Below, piece by piece: positions 16,506 to 25,085 of a stretch of 52,811 nucleotides of DNA. The notes under the pieces are model-generated. The model saw only the letters and a list, made by a program, of their open reading frames with translations. It searched no databases and had not been told where the DNA came from. Every line of letters begins with the position of its first letter. The first letter of the stretch is position 1. Made by a program: the position numbers and the translations under genes. The DNA is from Deltaproteobacteria bacterium. Its GTDB lineage: Bacteria > Desulfobacterota > Binatia > Binatales > Binataceae. The stretch spans positions 1,376 to 54,186 of the forward strand of contig PLDK01000002.1 in the NCBI GenBank assembly GCA_003135135.1. The letters run 5' to 3'.

Positions 16506-17638
16506 ATCTCCGGCGCACAGCGGCCATGAGCCGTAAGGAATTCACCCAGGTTCGGCGGGATCCATATAGCCTCATCGTTGTGCTCTTCCTGCCCCTGGTT
16601 CAGATCCTGCTGCTCGGCTACGGGGCGCGGCTCGATGCCAACCATATACCGGTGTACGTCCTGGACCAGGAAGGTAGCCAGGACAGCCAGGCTCTCCTCA
16701 AGGCATTTCAAGCCTCGCCCTACTTCGACGTGATAAAGGCCGTTGATAACTATCACGCGCTGGTGCGAGCTATCGATGCCGACCAATGCAAGCTGGGGAT
16801 TGTGATCCCCTGGGACTTCTCCGAGCGTCTTGCTGATGCTGGCCGAACCAGTGTCCAAGCTATAGTTGACGGGACCGACGACAACAGCGCCCAGCTCGCC
16901 GAGGGTTATGCCCAGGCCGTGGTGGCAACCTATGCCAGCAACGTACAGCTTGACTGGTTCGCACGTTATGGTCTTTCCCAGCAGGCAACCACCCCTCTCA
17001 GCGTCGATTACCGCACCTGGTTCAACGAAGACCTGGAAAGCAAGAATTTCATCATTCCCGGAACTGTCGCGCTGGTGATGGCGCTGATGGGCGCTTTGCT
17101 GTCATCGCTTACCATCGCGCGCGAGTGGGAACGTGGCACCATGGAGCAGCTGATCGCCACTCCGGTAACCGCGCTGGAGATAATGGTGGGAAAGCTGGTT
17201 CCCTACCTGGCTATCGGATTGGCCGACGCCACACTCTGCGCGGTCTTTGCGGTCGGCTGGTTTGGGGTGCCTTTTCGCGGCGGATCGGGGGCGTTCTTTC
17301 TCGCTACAACCTTGTTCCTGATTGTGATTCTGGGCATCGGCTACATGATCTCGGTTGCGACCAAGAGCCAGCTCGGCGCAAGCCAGTACGCGCTGCTGGT
17401 GACGCTGCTGCCTACCTCGATGCTATCGGGCTTCGCCTTTCCGATCGATCAGATGCCAGCGCCCATACGAGCTATCACTTACCTGGTTTATAGTCGCTAC
17501 TACGTGAGCGCCCTCAAACGTATTTTTCTCAGCAGCGCAGGCATTAGCGACCTTGTTCCGGAGGTCGTGGCAATGACCATCTACGCGCTGGTCATCGGCT
17601 TTTTTGCCACGCGCGCGTTTCACAAGAGCCTGCAGTAG
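16502..17638 (+). CDS. ABC-2 type permease (YbhS-like)
   Basis: A 378-residue exporter permease of the ABC-2 class. One membrane segment lies near 22-42, followed by a large periplasmic domain (about 45-175), then a cluster of five segments from about 178 to 373, including FIIPGTVALVMALMGALLSSLTIAREWERGT, a typical connection between the first core helix and the coupling helix. YLVYSRYYVSALKRIFL near the end is also typical of YbhS/YbhR and YhhJ-like permeases. It overlaps the ATPase gene before it and is followed, after nine bases, by its paralogue. Confidence 0.92.
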   Translation: MNLRRTAAMSRKEFTQVRRDPYSLIVVLFLPLVQILLLGYGARLDANHIPVYVLDQEGSQDSQALLKAFQASPYFDVIKAVDNYHALVRAIDADQCKLGIVIPWDFSERLADAGRTSVQAIVDGTDDNSAQLAEGYAQAVVATYASNVQLDWFARYGLSQQATTPLSVDYRTWFNEDLESKNFIIPGTVALVMALMGALLSSLTIAREWERGTMEQLIATPVTALEIMVGKLVPYLAIGLADATLCAVFAVGWFGVPFRGGSGAFFLATTLFLIVILGIGYMISVATKSQLGASQYALLVTLLPTSMLSGFAFPIDQMPAPIRAITYLVYSRYYVSALKRIFLSSAGISDLVPEVVAMTIYALVIGFFATRAFHKSLQ

Positions 17639-17647
17639 AGGAAAGCC

Positions 17648-18781
17648 ATGTTCGACCGCATCTGGTGCATGATCGTCAAGGAGTTCCTCCAGCTAAGGCG
17701 CGACAAGTACGCGCGGTTTCGATTGTTGGTTCCGCCGATCATCCAGATGCTCGTCTATGGCTATGCCGCCACATTTGACGTGAACCGGGTTCCGATCGCG
17801 GTGATGGACTTTGACCATAGCCAGGAAAGCCGCGACCTATTGAGCCGCTTCACGTTTACAGGCCGGTTTGAAGTCGCGAAGATCCTTTCCAATGAGCAGG
17901 AGTTGAAATCGCTCATCGGCCGTAGCGACATCCCGATGGCGCTCAAGATCGAACCCGGCTTCGCCGAGCTGCTACGCAAGGGACAGACCGCGCATTTGCA
18001 GGTCATCGTCGACGGGACCAATTCCAACACGGCCCTCATCGCCGTCGGATACGTCAACCAGATCGCAGGTCAGTTTTCCCAGGACTATGCGCGCGATCGA
18101 CTCAATCAGATGACGCCCGCACTCGCTGCAGTCGTTCCGCAGATAAGCCTCGAGCAACGGCCGTGGTACAACCCTGACCTCAACAGTCAATGGTTTTTCG
18201 TCCCGGGAGTTATCGGCAGCATCACGCTTATGATGGTAGTGACCCTGACCGCGTTCGCGATCGTCCGCGAGCGCGAGATCGGCACGCTCGAACAGGTCAT
18301 GGTCACTCCGATCAGGCCCTTCGAGTTCATCCTCGGTAAGACGATTCCTTTTTTCGTGGTGGGCCTGGCGGACGTGATTCTGGTCGCGGTCGTAGGAACC
18401 CTCTGGTTCCAGGTGCCCTTTCGCGGCAATGTGCTGGTCTTGCTGCTCGGAGTCGTTCTGTTTCTTCTCAGCACCCTGAACGTTGGCCTGCTCATCTCCA
18501 CACTCTCATCGACCCAGCAGCAAGCCTTCGTCTTGGGGTTCTTCTTCCTCAACCCGGCTTTCACGCTCTCGGGCTTCGCCTTCCCGATCACGAGCATGCC
18601 CAAGGCCATGCAAATGATCACCTATGTCGATCCGCTAAGATATTTTCTGGTTATCTTACGTGGCACTTTCCTCAAAGGCGTGGGCCTCGACATCCTGTGG
18701 CCGCAGATGCTGGCGCTCGCCCTGCTGACCTCGGTTCTGATGCTGATCAGCGTGGCGCGCTTCCACAAGTCCATCGATTGA
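17648..18781 (+). CDS. ABC-2 type permease (YbhR-like)
   Basis: A 377-residue paralogue of the preceding permease with the same topology: MIVKEFLQLRRDKYARFRLLVPPI at the N terminus, a periplasmic domain with NSNTALIAVGYVNQI, then the membrane cluster beginning WFFVPGVIGSITLMMVVTLTAFAIVREREIGT. The end reads YVDPLRYFLVILRGTFLKG, the usual YbhR-type stretch. The two permeases probably form a heterodimer with the two ATPases. A good GAGGAAAG ribosome binding site precedes the ATG. It is the last gene of the operon, with 14 bases to the convergent DUF255 gene. Confidence 0.92.
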   Translation: MFDRIWCMIVKEFLQLRRDKYARFRLLVPPIIQMLVYGYAATFDVNRVPIAVMDFDHSQESRDLLSRFTFTGRFEVAKILSNEQELKSLIGRSDIPMALKIEPGFAELLRKGQTAHLQVIVDGTNSNTALIAVGYVNQIAGQFSQDYARDRLNQMTPALAAVVPQISLEQRPWYNPDLNSQWFFVPGVIGSITLMMVVTLTAFAIVREREIGTLEQVMVTPIRPFEFILGKTIPFFVVGLADVILVAVVGTLWFQVPFRGNVLVLLLGVVLFLLSTLNVGLLISTLSSTQQQAFVLGFFFLNPAFTLSGFAFPITSMPKAMQMITYVDPLRYFLVILRGTFLKGVGLDILWPQMLALALLTSVLMLISVARFHKSID

Positions 18782-18795
18782 TCTTTCAAACCGGA

Positions 18796-21072
18796 TCACA
18801 TCGGCGGTCGTGCGAGAACCGGTCTGTCGTTGGCAAGGGAAGTCTTGTCGTTCCCCGGGACGCCGAATCTCCTGATGACCTCCGCGAGTTTCGCCGGGGT
18901 CCCGACCGGGGTGGCGCACGCCGTTCCTGCACATACAAACGCGAGTGGAACTCCCTTCTCAGCGCTGGATGCGAACATCGCCTGCACCGCGGACGGCATC
19001 GCCTTGGTGGCGCTGAGATCCGACCCGATCCGCATCACGATTTTTCCGGGACGATAACTCGCCAACGCCGTCTTCCATAAGGCTGCCGCGCGTGCGTCGC
19101 TATGCGGCCCGGCTACTGCGACCATCGCGTCGCCGTTGGCACGATACTCCAGCTCAAGCCCGACCGTCGCGACTGAGTTGCTCAGCATCGATCCCGCCAT
19201 CGCCGGCGCGCTCGCCATTAGTTCGTTCGCGGCCTTCGCATAACTGCCATCGCCGGTGACGAGCCCGAGCTTCGCCGTCGCGATCGCCATCATCGCTTGC
19301 ACCGACGGAGCCGGCATGTCGTAAAACACCTGCGCGCTTGCCTGAGACTGCGCAATCACCGTGCCCGCGTCTTCGGTTTCGCGATTCACCAACAAGCACG
19401 AACCATCAGCGTGGAAGTTCTTCAGAATAATCGCGGCGAGCATCCGTGCTTCGACCAGATATTTCTCATCGGCCGAGAACTGATACGCGTCAACGATCGC
19501 GCCCAGCAGGTAAACCTGGTCGGCGGCCAGACCTGCCACCTGCCCGCGTCCATCCGACCAGACGTGAAAAAAACTCCCATCGGGCGCGCGCAGATGCCCG
19601 AGGATGAAGTCCAAATCCTTGAGCGCCGTGCGTTGAAGACCCGGATCGTCAAGCGCTGCCGACGCCGTCAGATACGCATCCGCCATCAATGCGTTCCGAT
19701 CGGTCATCACGGCGCGATCGACCTGCGGCGCTTTGCGGCGAGACCGCACCGCGAGCATCGCCTCCGATGCGCTGGCGATCGCCCTGCGCGCTTCTTTCAC
19801 GGGGATCTTCAGCTTCGCCGCTGCTTGCTCGGGGCTCATCGCGCGCCTCAGCACGATTCGTCCGTCGGGGGCTCGCGCGGGCGCGTCCTCCATGCCGTAA
19901 AATAAAATCGCGACGTGCGCCTCATCCGGCCGCAGCGCGCGCTTTACTTCCTCGACCGTCCACGTGTAGTAGCTGCCGTCGTCACCCTTGAAGGAATCGG
20001 CGTCCTGATGCGAGTAGAACGCGTGCGTCTTCGGATCGAGCAACTCGCGATTCACGTAGCCGGCGATCGACTTCGCGACCCGCGCGAATTCCGGGTCGCC
20101 GCTGGCTTCGTACGCGTCGCTATACGCTTGCAAGGCCATCGCGTTGTCGTACCCGAGCTTCTCGAAATGCGGCACGCGCCAACGAGCATCGGTCGAGTAG
20201 CGATGAAATCCGCCGCCCAGCTGATCGAGCACTCCCCCTGCCGCGATTTTTTTGAGCGTGTCGAGCGCCATCGCCGTGAACTCCGGATGCCCGTAAAAGC
20301 CGTGCGCGAGTGCAAGCTCGATCGCCGTGAAATCGCAAAATCGCGGCCCCGGACCTGATGTGAATCCTCCCCACTCACGATCGTACGACGCCGCCATCCC
20401 CGCGAGTATTTGCGCGCGCAGGCCGTCGAGTCCTCCATGCGCCGTCGCGGCCCCGCTGCTGGGCATGGATTTGAGCTTCTCCGCAGTTGCCTCCGCCTCA
20501 CGCTCGAGTCCCACACGATCCGTCGCGTACACCTGCGAAATTCGCTTCAGCAGCTGCCCCATCGATGAGTCTTCTCCGCCGCTCCCGTTCGGTCCGCTGC
20601 CCGGCCGCGGTGGCAGATATCCTGCCGCGAAGAACAACGCGCCATCGGGCATCGTGAAACACGTCAGCGGCCAGCCCCCCGCGCCGGTCAGTTGCGCGGC
20701 GGCATTCTGATAGTACTCGTCGATGTCCGGACGCTCGTCGCTATCGACCTTTACCGGCACGAAGTTGCTGTTCAGCGCCGCTGCAACTTGCCTGTCGGCG
20801 TACGTCGTCTCGTCCATCACGTGACACCAGTGACACCAGACCGCGCCGATGTCGATCAGGATCGGACGGTTCAGCGTCCGCGCCAGCGCGAGCGTCTGTG
20901 GACTCCACGCCTGCCATCGAATCGCGCTCGACGACGCCTCGCGGAGATACATACTCGGCGACGACTTGAGCGCACCGGCCGGCAGCGCATCTGCCGGTTC
21001 CGATCCGGCGCTCGCCCCCGTATTCAGGAAGCAAAGGATCGCGACTGACGCAAGAATTGTTCGCGTTGACAT
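18796..21072 (-). CDS. Exported DUF255/YyaL-type thioredoxin-like protein
   Basis: A 758-residue protein. Residues 1-23 form a signal peptide (ASVAILCFLNTGASA) with cleavage expected after ASA. The DUF255 thioredoxin-like domain follows, with the redox-type motif WCHWCH at 79-84 and PVKVDSDERPDID, then GGWPLTCF. The remainder is an alpha/alpha toroid (six-hairpin glycosidase-like), with GGGFHRYSTDARWRVPHFEKL as a landmark and YSHQDADSF further on. The family (human SPATA20, bacterial YyaL) has no firmly established enzyme activity. Most members I know lack an export signal, so the leader peptide is notable and would place this protein in the periplasm. It is divergent from the gene at 21196. 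Confidence 0.9.
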   Translation of the reverse strand: MSTRTILASVAILCFLNTGASAGSEPADALPAGALKSSPSMYLREASSSAIRWQAWSPQTLALARTLNRPILIDIGAVWCHWCHVMDETTYADRQVAAALNSNFVPVKVDSDERPDIDEYYQNAAAQLTGAGGWPLTCFTMPDGALFFAAGYLPPRPGSGPNGSGGEDSSMGQLLKRISQVYATDRVGLEREAEATAEKLKSMPSSGAATAHGGLDGLRAQILAGMAASYDREWGGFTSGPGPRFCDFTAIELALAHGFYGHPEFTAMALDTLKKIAAGGVLDQLGGGFHRYSTDARWRVPHFEKLGYDNAMALQAYSDAYEASGDPEFARVAKSIAGYVNRELLDPKTHAFYSHQDADSFKGDDGSYYTWTVEEVKRALRPDEAHVAILFYGMEDAPARAPDGRIVLRRAMSPEQAAAKLKIPVKEARRAIASASEAMLAVRSRRKAPQVDRAVMTDRNALMADAYLTASAALDDPGLQRTALKDLDFILGHLRAPDGSFFHVWSDGRGQVAGLAADQVYLLGAIVDAYQFSADEKYLVEARMLAAIILKNFHADGSCLLVNRETEDAGTVIAQSQASAQVFYDMPAPSVQAMMAIATAKLGLVTGDGSYAKAANELMASAPAMAGSMLSNSVATVGLELEYRANGDAMVAVAGPHSDARAAALWKTALASYRPGKIVMRIGSDLSATKAMPSAVQAMFASSAEKGVPLAFVCAGTACATPVGTPAKLAEVIRRFGVPGNDKTSLANDRPVLARPPM

Positions 21073-21195
21073 CCGCTAGATGGCGCGATAGCTGAAAATT
21101 AAAGGGCGACGCAGCCCGGCGACCGTCGCGTCGCGGTCGGTGAAAGCAATGGCGCCTGCGAACGCCACTGGTTCAAGTTCTGAGTTCAACTATGA

Positions 21196-21609
21196 ATGCC
21201 ACGCGTAACAACCCGCACCGCCGCCGAGTTCCATCGTGAGCGAAATATGAGCCCAAGATCAGCAACGCGACGCCGCCCGTCCGGAATCCGCAATGGCCCG
21301 GCCAAAGTCATCAGGATGCCAACTCCCACAGTGGTCCGCCGGCGCCGGGCGATCAAGGCGGGACTCGGCCTGCTCGCGCTCTCGATCCTCGCTGCGATAA
21401 TCGCCCGGTTATACTTGAGGCACATCGCGGCTCCTTCACCCGAAAAGCTATCCGGTTTGACCGGGAATAAAACCGAACTCCGGGGCCTGGCAAACCAGGA
21501 ACGCCCGCGCGCCGCCAACATCATCTCCGCCAGGTTCGTCGAGACCGGCGTCGGAATCGCTCAATCCGCCGACGGCAACATCTGCGTTGCGCAAGACTTC
21601 GTGCGCTGA
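21196..21609 (+). CDS. Membrane-anchored remnant of a CAP/SCP-domain protein
   Basis: A 137-residue frame with an Arg-rich N terminus, one membrane segment (AGLGLLALSILAAIIARLYL, about 54-73) and a short outer part. Its last 33 residues (ANIISARFVETGVGIAQSADG then VAQDF) look like the end of a CAP/SCP (YkwD-type) domain. The preceding LANQERPRA looks like the first helix of the same domain. The roughly 90 residues expected between them, including the His/Glu site, are missing, as if removed by an in-frame deletion. It may be a decaying gene; the frame itself is intact. Starts at 21196, 21247 or 21316 are all possible. The methyltransferase gene begins 17 bases after the stop. Confidence 0.5.
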   Translation: MPRVTTRTAAEFHRERNMSPRSATRRRPSGIRNGPAKVIRMPTPTVVRRRRAIKAGLGLLALSILAAIIARLYLRHIAAPSPEKLSGLTGNKTELRGLANQERPRAANIISARFVETGVGIAQSADGNICVAQDFVR

Positions 21610-21626
21610 AAGGCGGGCGTGCAGCG

Positions 21627-22625
21627 ATGGATTTCGCCGAACTCGCTGCGCTGGCCTCAGGTCACGCCGAGGCGCGCGCCATCCAGACCGCGCTCAAGCT
21701 GGGAATTTTCGACACTCTCGAGTCCTCGCCGCTCGACGACGCCGCGCTCGCCGCCGCCATCTCCGCCAATCGCCGCGCGACCGCTCTGATTGCCAACGCG
21801 ATGGTGGCGCTCGGCTTGCTCGCCAAACGCGCCAATCGCTACGCGCTCACCGATGCGGCGCGGCGCTACCTGCTCCGCTCGTCCGCCGAATACCTTGGCG
21901 GCTTGATCCTGTTCGACGAAGCGATCTTTGAAACCTGGACGCATCTCGAACAAACCATTCGCACCGGCGTTCCCGCGCGCCCGACCGACATGTTTCAAAG
22001 CCGTCCCGAGGAGACCGAACGATTCATCCGCGCCATGGATAGCCTCACTCGTGCCCGCGGCGATCCGACTTACGTCGCCGATCGGCTCGATCTCAGCCGT
22101 GTCTCGATGATCGCCGACATCGGCGGCGGGCCGGGAACCTACGCCGCGGCGATGCTCCGCCGATGGCCCCGTCTGCGCGCTGCGATTTACGATCTGCCTG
22201 CCACGCTCGAAGTTGCGCGCAGAATCCTCGCCGAGCGCGAGCCCGCGGCGCTGGCGCGAATCGATTTGGTTCGCGTCGATTACCTGTATGATGAGATCCC
22301 GGGTCCATGCGGAGCCCTGTTCATGTCGAATATAATTCACAATGAAAATGAAACGGCCAACGCTGAACTTTTCCGCAAGTGCTTTCGCGCGCTCGAACCG
22401 GGCGGCATGATGATCATCAAGGATCACATCATGAATGCCGATCTTACCGAGCCCAGGCCGGGCGCGATTTTCGCCCTCTACCTGCTGCTGGCCACGCGCG
22501 GGCGCGATTATTCTTTTGACGAAGTCTCCCGATGGCTCGATGACGCCGGCTTCGTCGATATCAGCCACGAGGCGCTGCCAAGCCCTCCGTTCACCTCCTC
22601 GATGGTGATCGCGCGCAAGCCGTGA
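21627..22625 (+). CDS. SAM-dependent O-methyltransferase (methyltransf_2 type)
   Basis: A 332-residue enzyme. An N-terminal helical dimerisation and winged-helix region (RAIQTALKLGIFDTLE, then MVALGLLAKRANRYALTD) precedes a Rossmann methyltransferase domain. The SAM-binding motif is IADIGGGPGTYAAAML (about 162-177), followed by IYDLPATLEVA. The segment NIIHNENE carries the His that acts as base in plant and bacterial O-methyltransferases of this family, then ALEPGGMMIIKDHIM. The acceptor is probably a hydroxylated aromatic or quinone-like compound; context gives no substrate. The gene lies between the CAP remnant and a lipoprotein gene. Confidence 0.88.
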   Translation: MDFAELAALASGHAEARAIQTALKLGIFDTLESSPLDDAALAAAISANRRATALIANAMVALGLLAKRANRYALTDAARRYLLRSSAEYLGGLILFDEAIFETWTHLEQTIRTGVPARPTDMFQSRPEETERFIRAMDSLTRARGDPTYVADRLDLSRVSMIADIGGGPGTYAAAMLRRWPRLRAAIYDLPATLEVARRILAEREPAALARIDLVRVDYLYDEIPGPCGALFMSNIIHNENETANAELFRKCFRALEPGGMMIIKDHIMNADLTEPRPGAIFALYLLLATRGRDYSFDEVSRWLDDAGFVDISHEALPSPPFTSSMVIARKP

Positions 22626-22628
22626 GCC

Positions 22629-22679
22629 AGTGAAAAAGTGAAAACGTGAAGAGTGAACAGTGAAAAGTGACAAAGTGAG
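22629..22679 (+). repeat. Degenerate AGTGAAA tandem tract
   Basis: Seven imperfect units of seven to eight bases (AGTGAAAA, AGTGAAAACG, TGAAGAG, TGAACAG, TGAAAAG, TGACAAAG, TGAG) run from just after the methyltransferase stop into the next coding sequence. The first 18 bases, 22629-22646, recur exactly at 33487-33504. The start codon assigned to the next gene lies inside the tract. Confidence 0.75.
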
Positions 22680-23283
22680 CAATCTCATCGCGCGCAGGAT
22701 CGCGTCCATGGCAATCGTAATCGCGCTCGCGGCCGCATGCTCTGGATGCATGGCGAGCGCTGTTAGCATGGTAGCCACCGCTGCCCCGATGGTCGCCGCC
22801 GGCAGTGCCGAGCTCATCGGCATCGGGGTTTCGATGAAAGAGGCCAAAGGCACCGGAGCTTCCAACAAAGAAAACGCCGACCAATGCGATCAACTGCTGC
22901 GCGTTACGCCCGGCGTCGAGGAAGTCCGGAAGAACAAAGACGGGCTGATCGAGTCGCGCCAGTGGAAGACTTCTCAAAACTCCACCGGTCCGGCCTGGGT
23001 AATCGTACCCGGCAAAGACGGGCCCGCGGACGGCTGGCAGCCGAGGCCCGACATCGTCGAGCTGCTCTTCAATCCGCCGCTCTATCAAGTGCTCGAGCCC
23101 GACAAGCCGCAATATCTCGCCTACGCTCCCGCCAGCGTGATTAACATTTCCGACAGCGACCAGTTTGACTCGATGACCGGGGCGTTCGGCGCCGGCATCG
23201 GCACCTTCCAGTGGCATGGGCGTACCTACAGTTACGTGGTGGTCAAGGATCTGCCCTGCTTCAAGCCACCGCCGGAGAAGTGA
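22660..23283 (+). CDS. Probable lipoprotein, unknown function
   Basis: A protein of up to 207 residues. The leader ASMAIVIALAAACSGC has two possible lipid-acceptor Cys, in LAAAC and CSGC. A Gly/Ala/Met-rich stretch follows (SMVATAAPMVAAGSAELIGIG), then a mixed domain with QWKTSQNSTGPAWVIVPGKDG and GRTYSYVVVKDLPCF. No family recognised. The assigned GTG at 22660 lies in the AGTGAAA tract and lacks a ribosome binding site; ATG at 22708 would give a shorter but still functional leader. Its stop overlaps the MBL-fold gene by four bases (GTGA). Confidence 0.6.
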   Translation: MKSDKVSNLIARRIASMAIVIALAAACSGCMASAVSMVATAAPMVAAGSAELIGIGVSMKEAKGTGASNKENADQCDQLLRVTPGVEEVRKNKDGLIESRQWKTSQNSTGPAWVIVPGKDGPADGWQPRPDIVELLFNPPLYQVLEPDKPQYLAYAPASVINISDSDQFDSMTGAFGAGIGTFQWHGRTYSYVVVKDLPCFKPPPEK

Positions 23284-24248
23284 ATTCGATTTCGTTCCCT
23301 CCGTTGCGCCTGATGCGATCCCGGCCACGAGTGATCGCCGCCGTTGCCCTGATTTCGGTGGCGCTGTTTGCCGCGAGGTCGTACCCTCTGGACATGAACG
23401 CTGCGCCCGGCAATCCGCATCCGCGTCTCGAGCCCGCGTCGTGGCCTGACGACTCGCTCACGATCGCAAATCTTGGCCACGCCACCCTGCTCATGAATTT
23501 TTTCGGCACGCGCGTGCTCTCCGACCCAACCCTGTTCTCGCGCGTCGGCATGTCGATCTACTCGATCCTCACGATCGGACCAAAACGAATCGTCGATCCG
23601 CCGCTGACTCCCGCGCAATTGCAGCACATCGACATCATTCTGATCACGCACGCGCACATGGACCATCTCGATCTGCCGTCGCTCGAAGCCCTGCCCAGGA
23701 GCGCGGTCGTGGTCGCGTGCGAGAAGTGCGCGAAGCTCATCGCGCCGCTCGGCTTCAACGACATCCGCGAACTCAAGTGGGGCGAGACGACCGTTGTCAA
23801 AGGACTCACCATCCGCGCGATGGGCGCGCGGCACTGGGGTCGGCGATGGCCTCCGTTCGGTGCAGGCTACGGCTTCAACAGTTACGTGCTGGAAAAAAAC
23901 GGCCGCCGGATGCTGCTCGCATGCGACAGCGCCCAGACCGATCTCTTCGCCGGCCTCGCATCGACGCCGCCCGACGTGGCGGCCTTCTCGATCGGCGCCT
24001 ACGACCCGTGGATTTACAATCATGCCAATCCCGAACAGGTCTGGGCGATGTTCCAGCAGACGCGCGCCCGCTACCTGATTCCCATTCACTGGGGCACGTT
24101 CAGGCTGTCGAAGGAGCCGATGCAGGAACCGCTGCAACGACTAATCGCGGCAGCCGGGATTCAGCAGGATCGAATTGTGATACGTCAAATCGGCGCAACC
24201 TGGACAATGCCCGCCTCGATCGCGGCGCGTCAGGCCGCCGGCCGCTAG
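23280..24248 (+). CDS. MBL-fold metallo-hydrolase (UlaG/NAPE-PLD-like), exported or anchored
   Basis: A 322-residue metallo-beta-lactamase-fold hydrolase. A hydrophobic N-terminal segment (VIAAVALISVALFAARS) suggests export or anchoring. The zinc motif ITHAHMDHLD is intact (H-x-H-x-D-H). Further ligands are the His in GARHWGRRWP, the Asp in LLACDSAQTD and the final His in IPIHWGTF. The order and the GFNSYVLE strand fit the UlaG/NAPE-PLD-type group, which cleave phosphodiesters or lactones, often on lipids. The start GTG at 23280 overlaps the previous stop. A frame extension to 23211 lies wholly inside the previous gene and was not used. Co-translation with the lipoprotein suggests a shared envelope role. 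Confidence 0.87.
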   Translation: MNSISFPPLRLMRSRPRVIAAVALISVALFAARSYPLDMNAAPGNPHPRLEPASWPDDSLTIANLGHATLLMNFFGTRVLSDPTLFSRVGMSIYSILTIGPKRIVDPPLTPAQLQHIDIILITHAHMDHLDLPSLEALPRSAVVVACEKCAKLIAPLGFNDIRELKWGETTVVKGLTIRAMGARHWGRRWPPFGAGYGFNSYVLEKNGRRMLLACDSAQTDLFAGLASTPPDVAAFSIGAYDPWIYNHANPEQVWAMFQQTRARYLIPIHWGTFRLSKEPMQEPLQRLIAAAGIQQDRIVIRQIGATWTMPASIAARQAAGR

Positions 24249-24263
24249 CAGGACTTCGACCCT

Positions 24264-25085
24264 CTACGCGCTGGCGCCGAGCCGCTTCTTGGCGATCTCG
24301 ATATATCCCGCATCGCGCTCGATTCCCACCCAGCGCCTGCCCAGTTGAGCCGCGGCCGCCGCCGTCGTACCGGTGCCGAGAAAGCAATCGAGAATCACGT
24401 CCTGCGGCTTCGTCCACAACGTCACGATCCGTTCGAGCAGTTGCACCGGTTTCTGCGAGGGATGACTCCCAAGCCGGCGCTCCGAGCGCGGCGTGCATGG
24501 AATCTGCCACAGGTTGCGCAATTGTTTGCCGCCCCCGATTTCTTTCGACCTCGCATAGTCGAAGGTCCACTTGGCCGCGCGCTCCGGCGTATTGTTGCAC
24601 GCCCAGATAATGTACTCGGTGCTCTCGGTCGTTAGCCGCCCCGTGATATTGGGTTGCGCGTTGGGTTTGAACCAGGTGATTTGCTGCATGATGCGCCGGC
24701 CCAGCACATGCTCCAGCACGAATCCGATCACGTAGATATTGTGGAAGCTGCCGAACACCAGGATGTTGCCGTTGGCGCGCACCAGCCGGCACACTTCCAG
24801 AAGCCACCGCCGCGTGAATTCGAAGTAGTCATCGTTGCTGAACCGATCCCACTGTTCATCCATCGTGACGTGCGAGCTGAATACCCACTTGAGCCCTTTG
24901 CGCCGGCTCATGTTGTACGGCGGATCCGTGATGCACGCGTCGAAGGACGCGTCGGGCCACGTGCGCATCACCTCGACGCAATCGCCCGGGTAAATCGTGC
25001 CCGGCCGCGCCGCCTCCGCCGCGCCGGCGTCTGCCCGCTCTTCGGCTGACGGACGCAACCGCTGGCGCACGCGGCGTTCAGACAC
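24264..25085 (-). CDS. Beta-class DNA methyltransferase (N6-adenine or N4-cytosine)
   Basis: A 273-residue DNA methyltransferase. Motif IV TDPPYN (about 53-58) comes before the SAM-binding motif I LDCFLGTGTT (about 232-241), an order typical of the beta class. SHPSQKPVQLLERIV before motif I is also characteristic. The central part, about 110-200, should hold the target recognition domain. The start is a GTG whose first eight bases overlap the end of the VWA gene, so expression is coupled to the MoxR-VWA pair. No restriction endonuclease or specificity gene is visible within several kilobases, so it is a solitary methyltransferase that may serve epigenetic or regulatory marking. Recognition sequence unknown. 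Confidence 0.9.
   Translation of the reverse strand: MSERRVRQRLRPSAEERADAGAAEAARPGTIYPGDCVEVMRTWPDASFDACITDPPYNMSRRKGLKWVFSSHVTMDEQWDRFSNDDYFEFTRRWLLEVCRLVRANGNILVFGSFHNIYVIGFVLEHVLGRRIMQQITWFKPNAQPNITGRLTTESTEYIIWACNNTPERAAKWTFDYARSKEIGGGKQLRNLWQIPCTPRSERRLGSHPSQKPVQLLERIVTLWTKPQDVILDCFLGTGTTAAAAAQLGRRWVGIERDAGYIEIAKKRLGASA

Noticed and set aside
22629-22679. Possible CRISPR-like array
   Set aside because: Units are seven to eight bases with no spacers; a simple tandem tract.
24264-25085. Complete restriction-modification system
   Set aside because: Only the methyltransferase is present; the flanking genes have no nuclease motifs.
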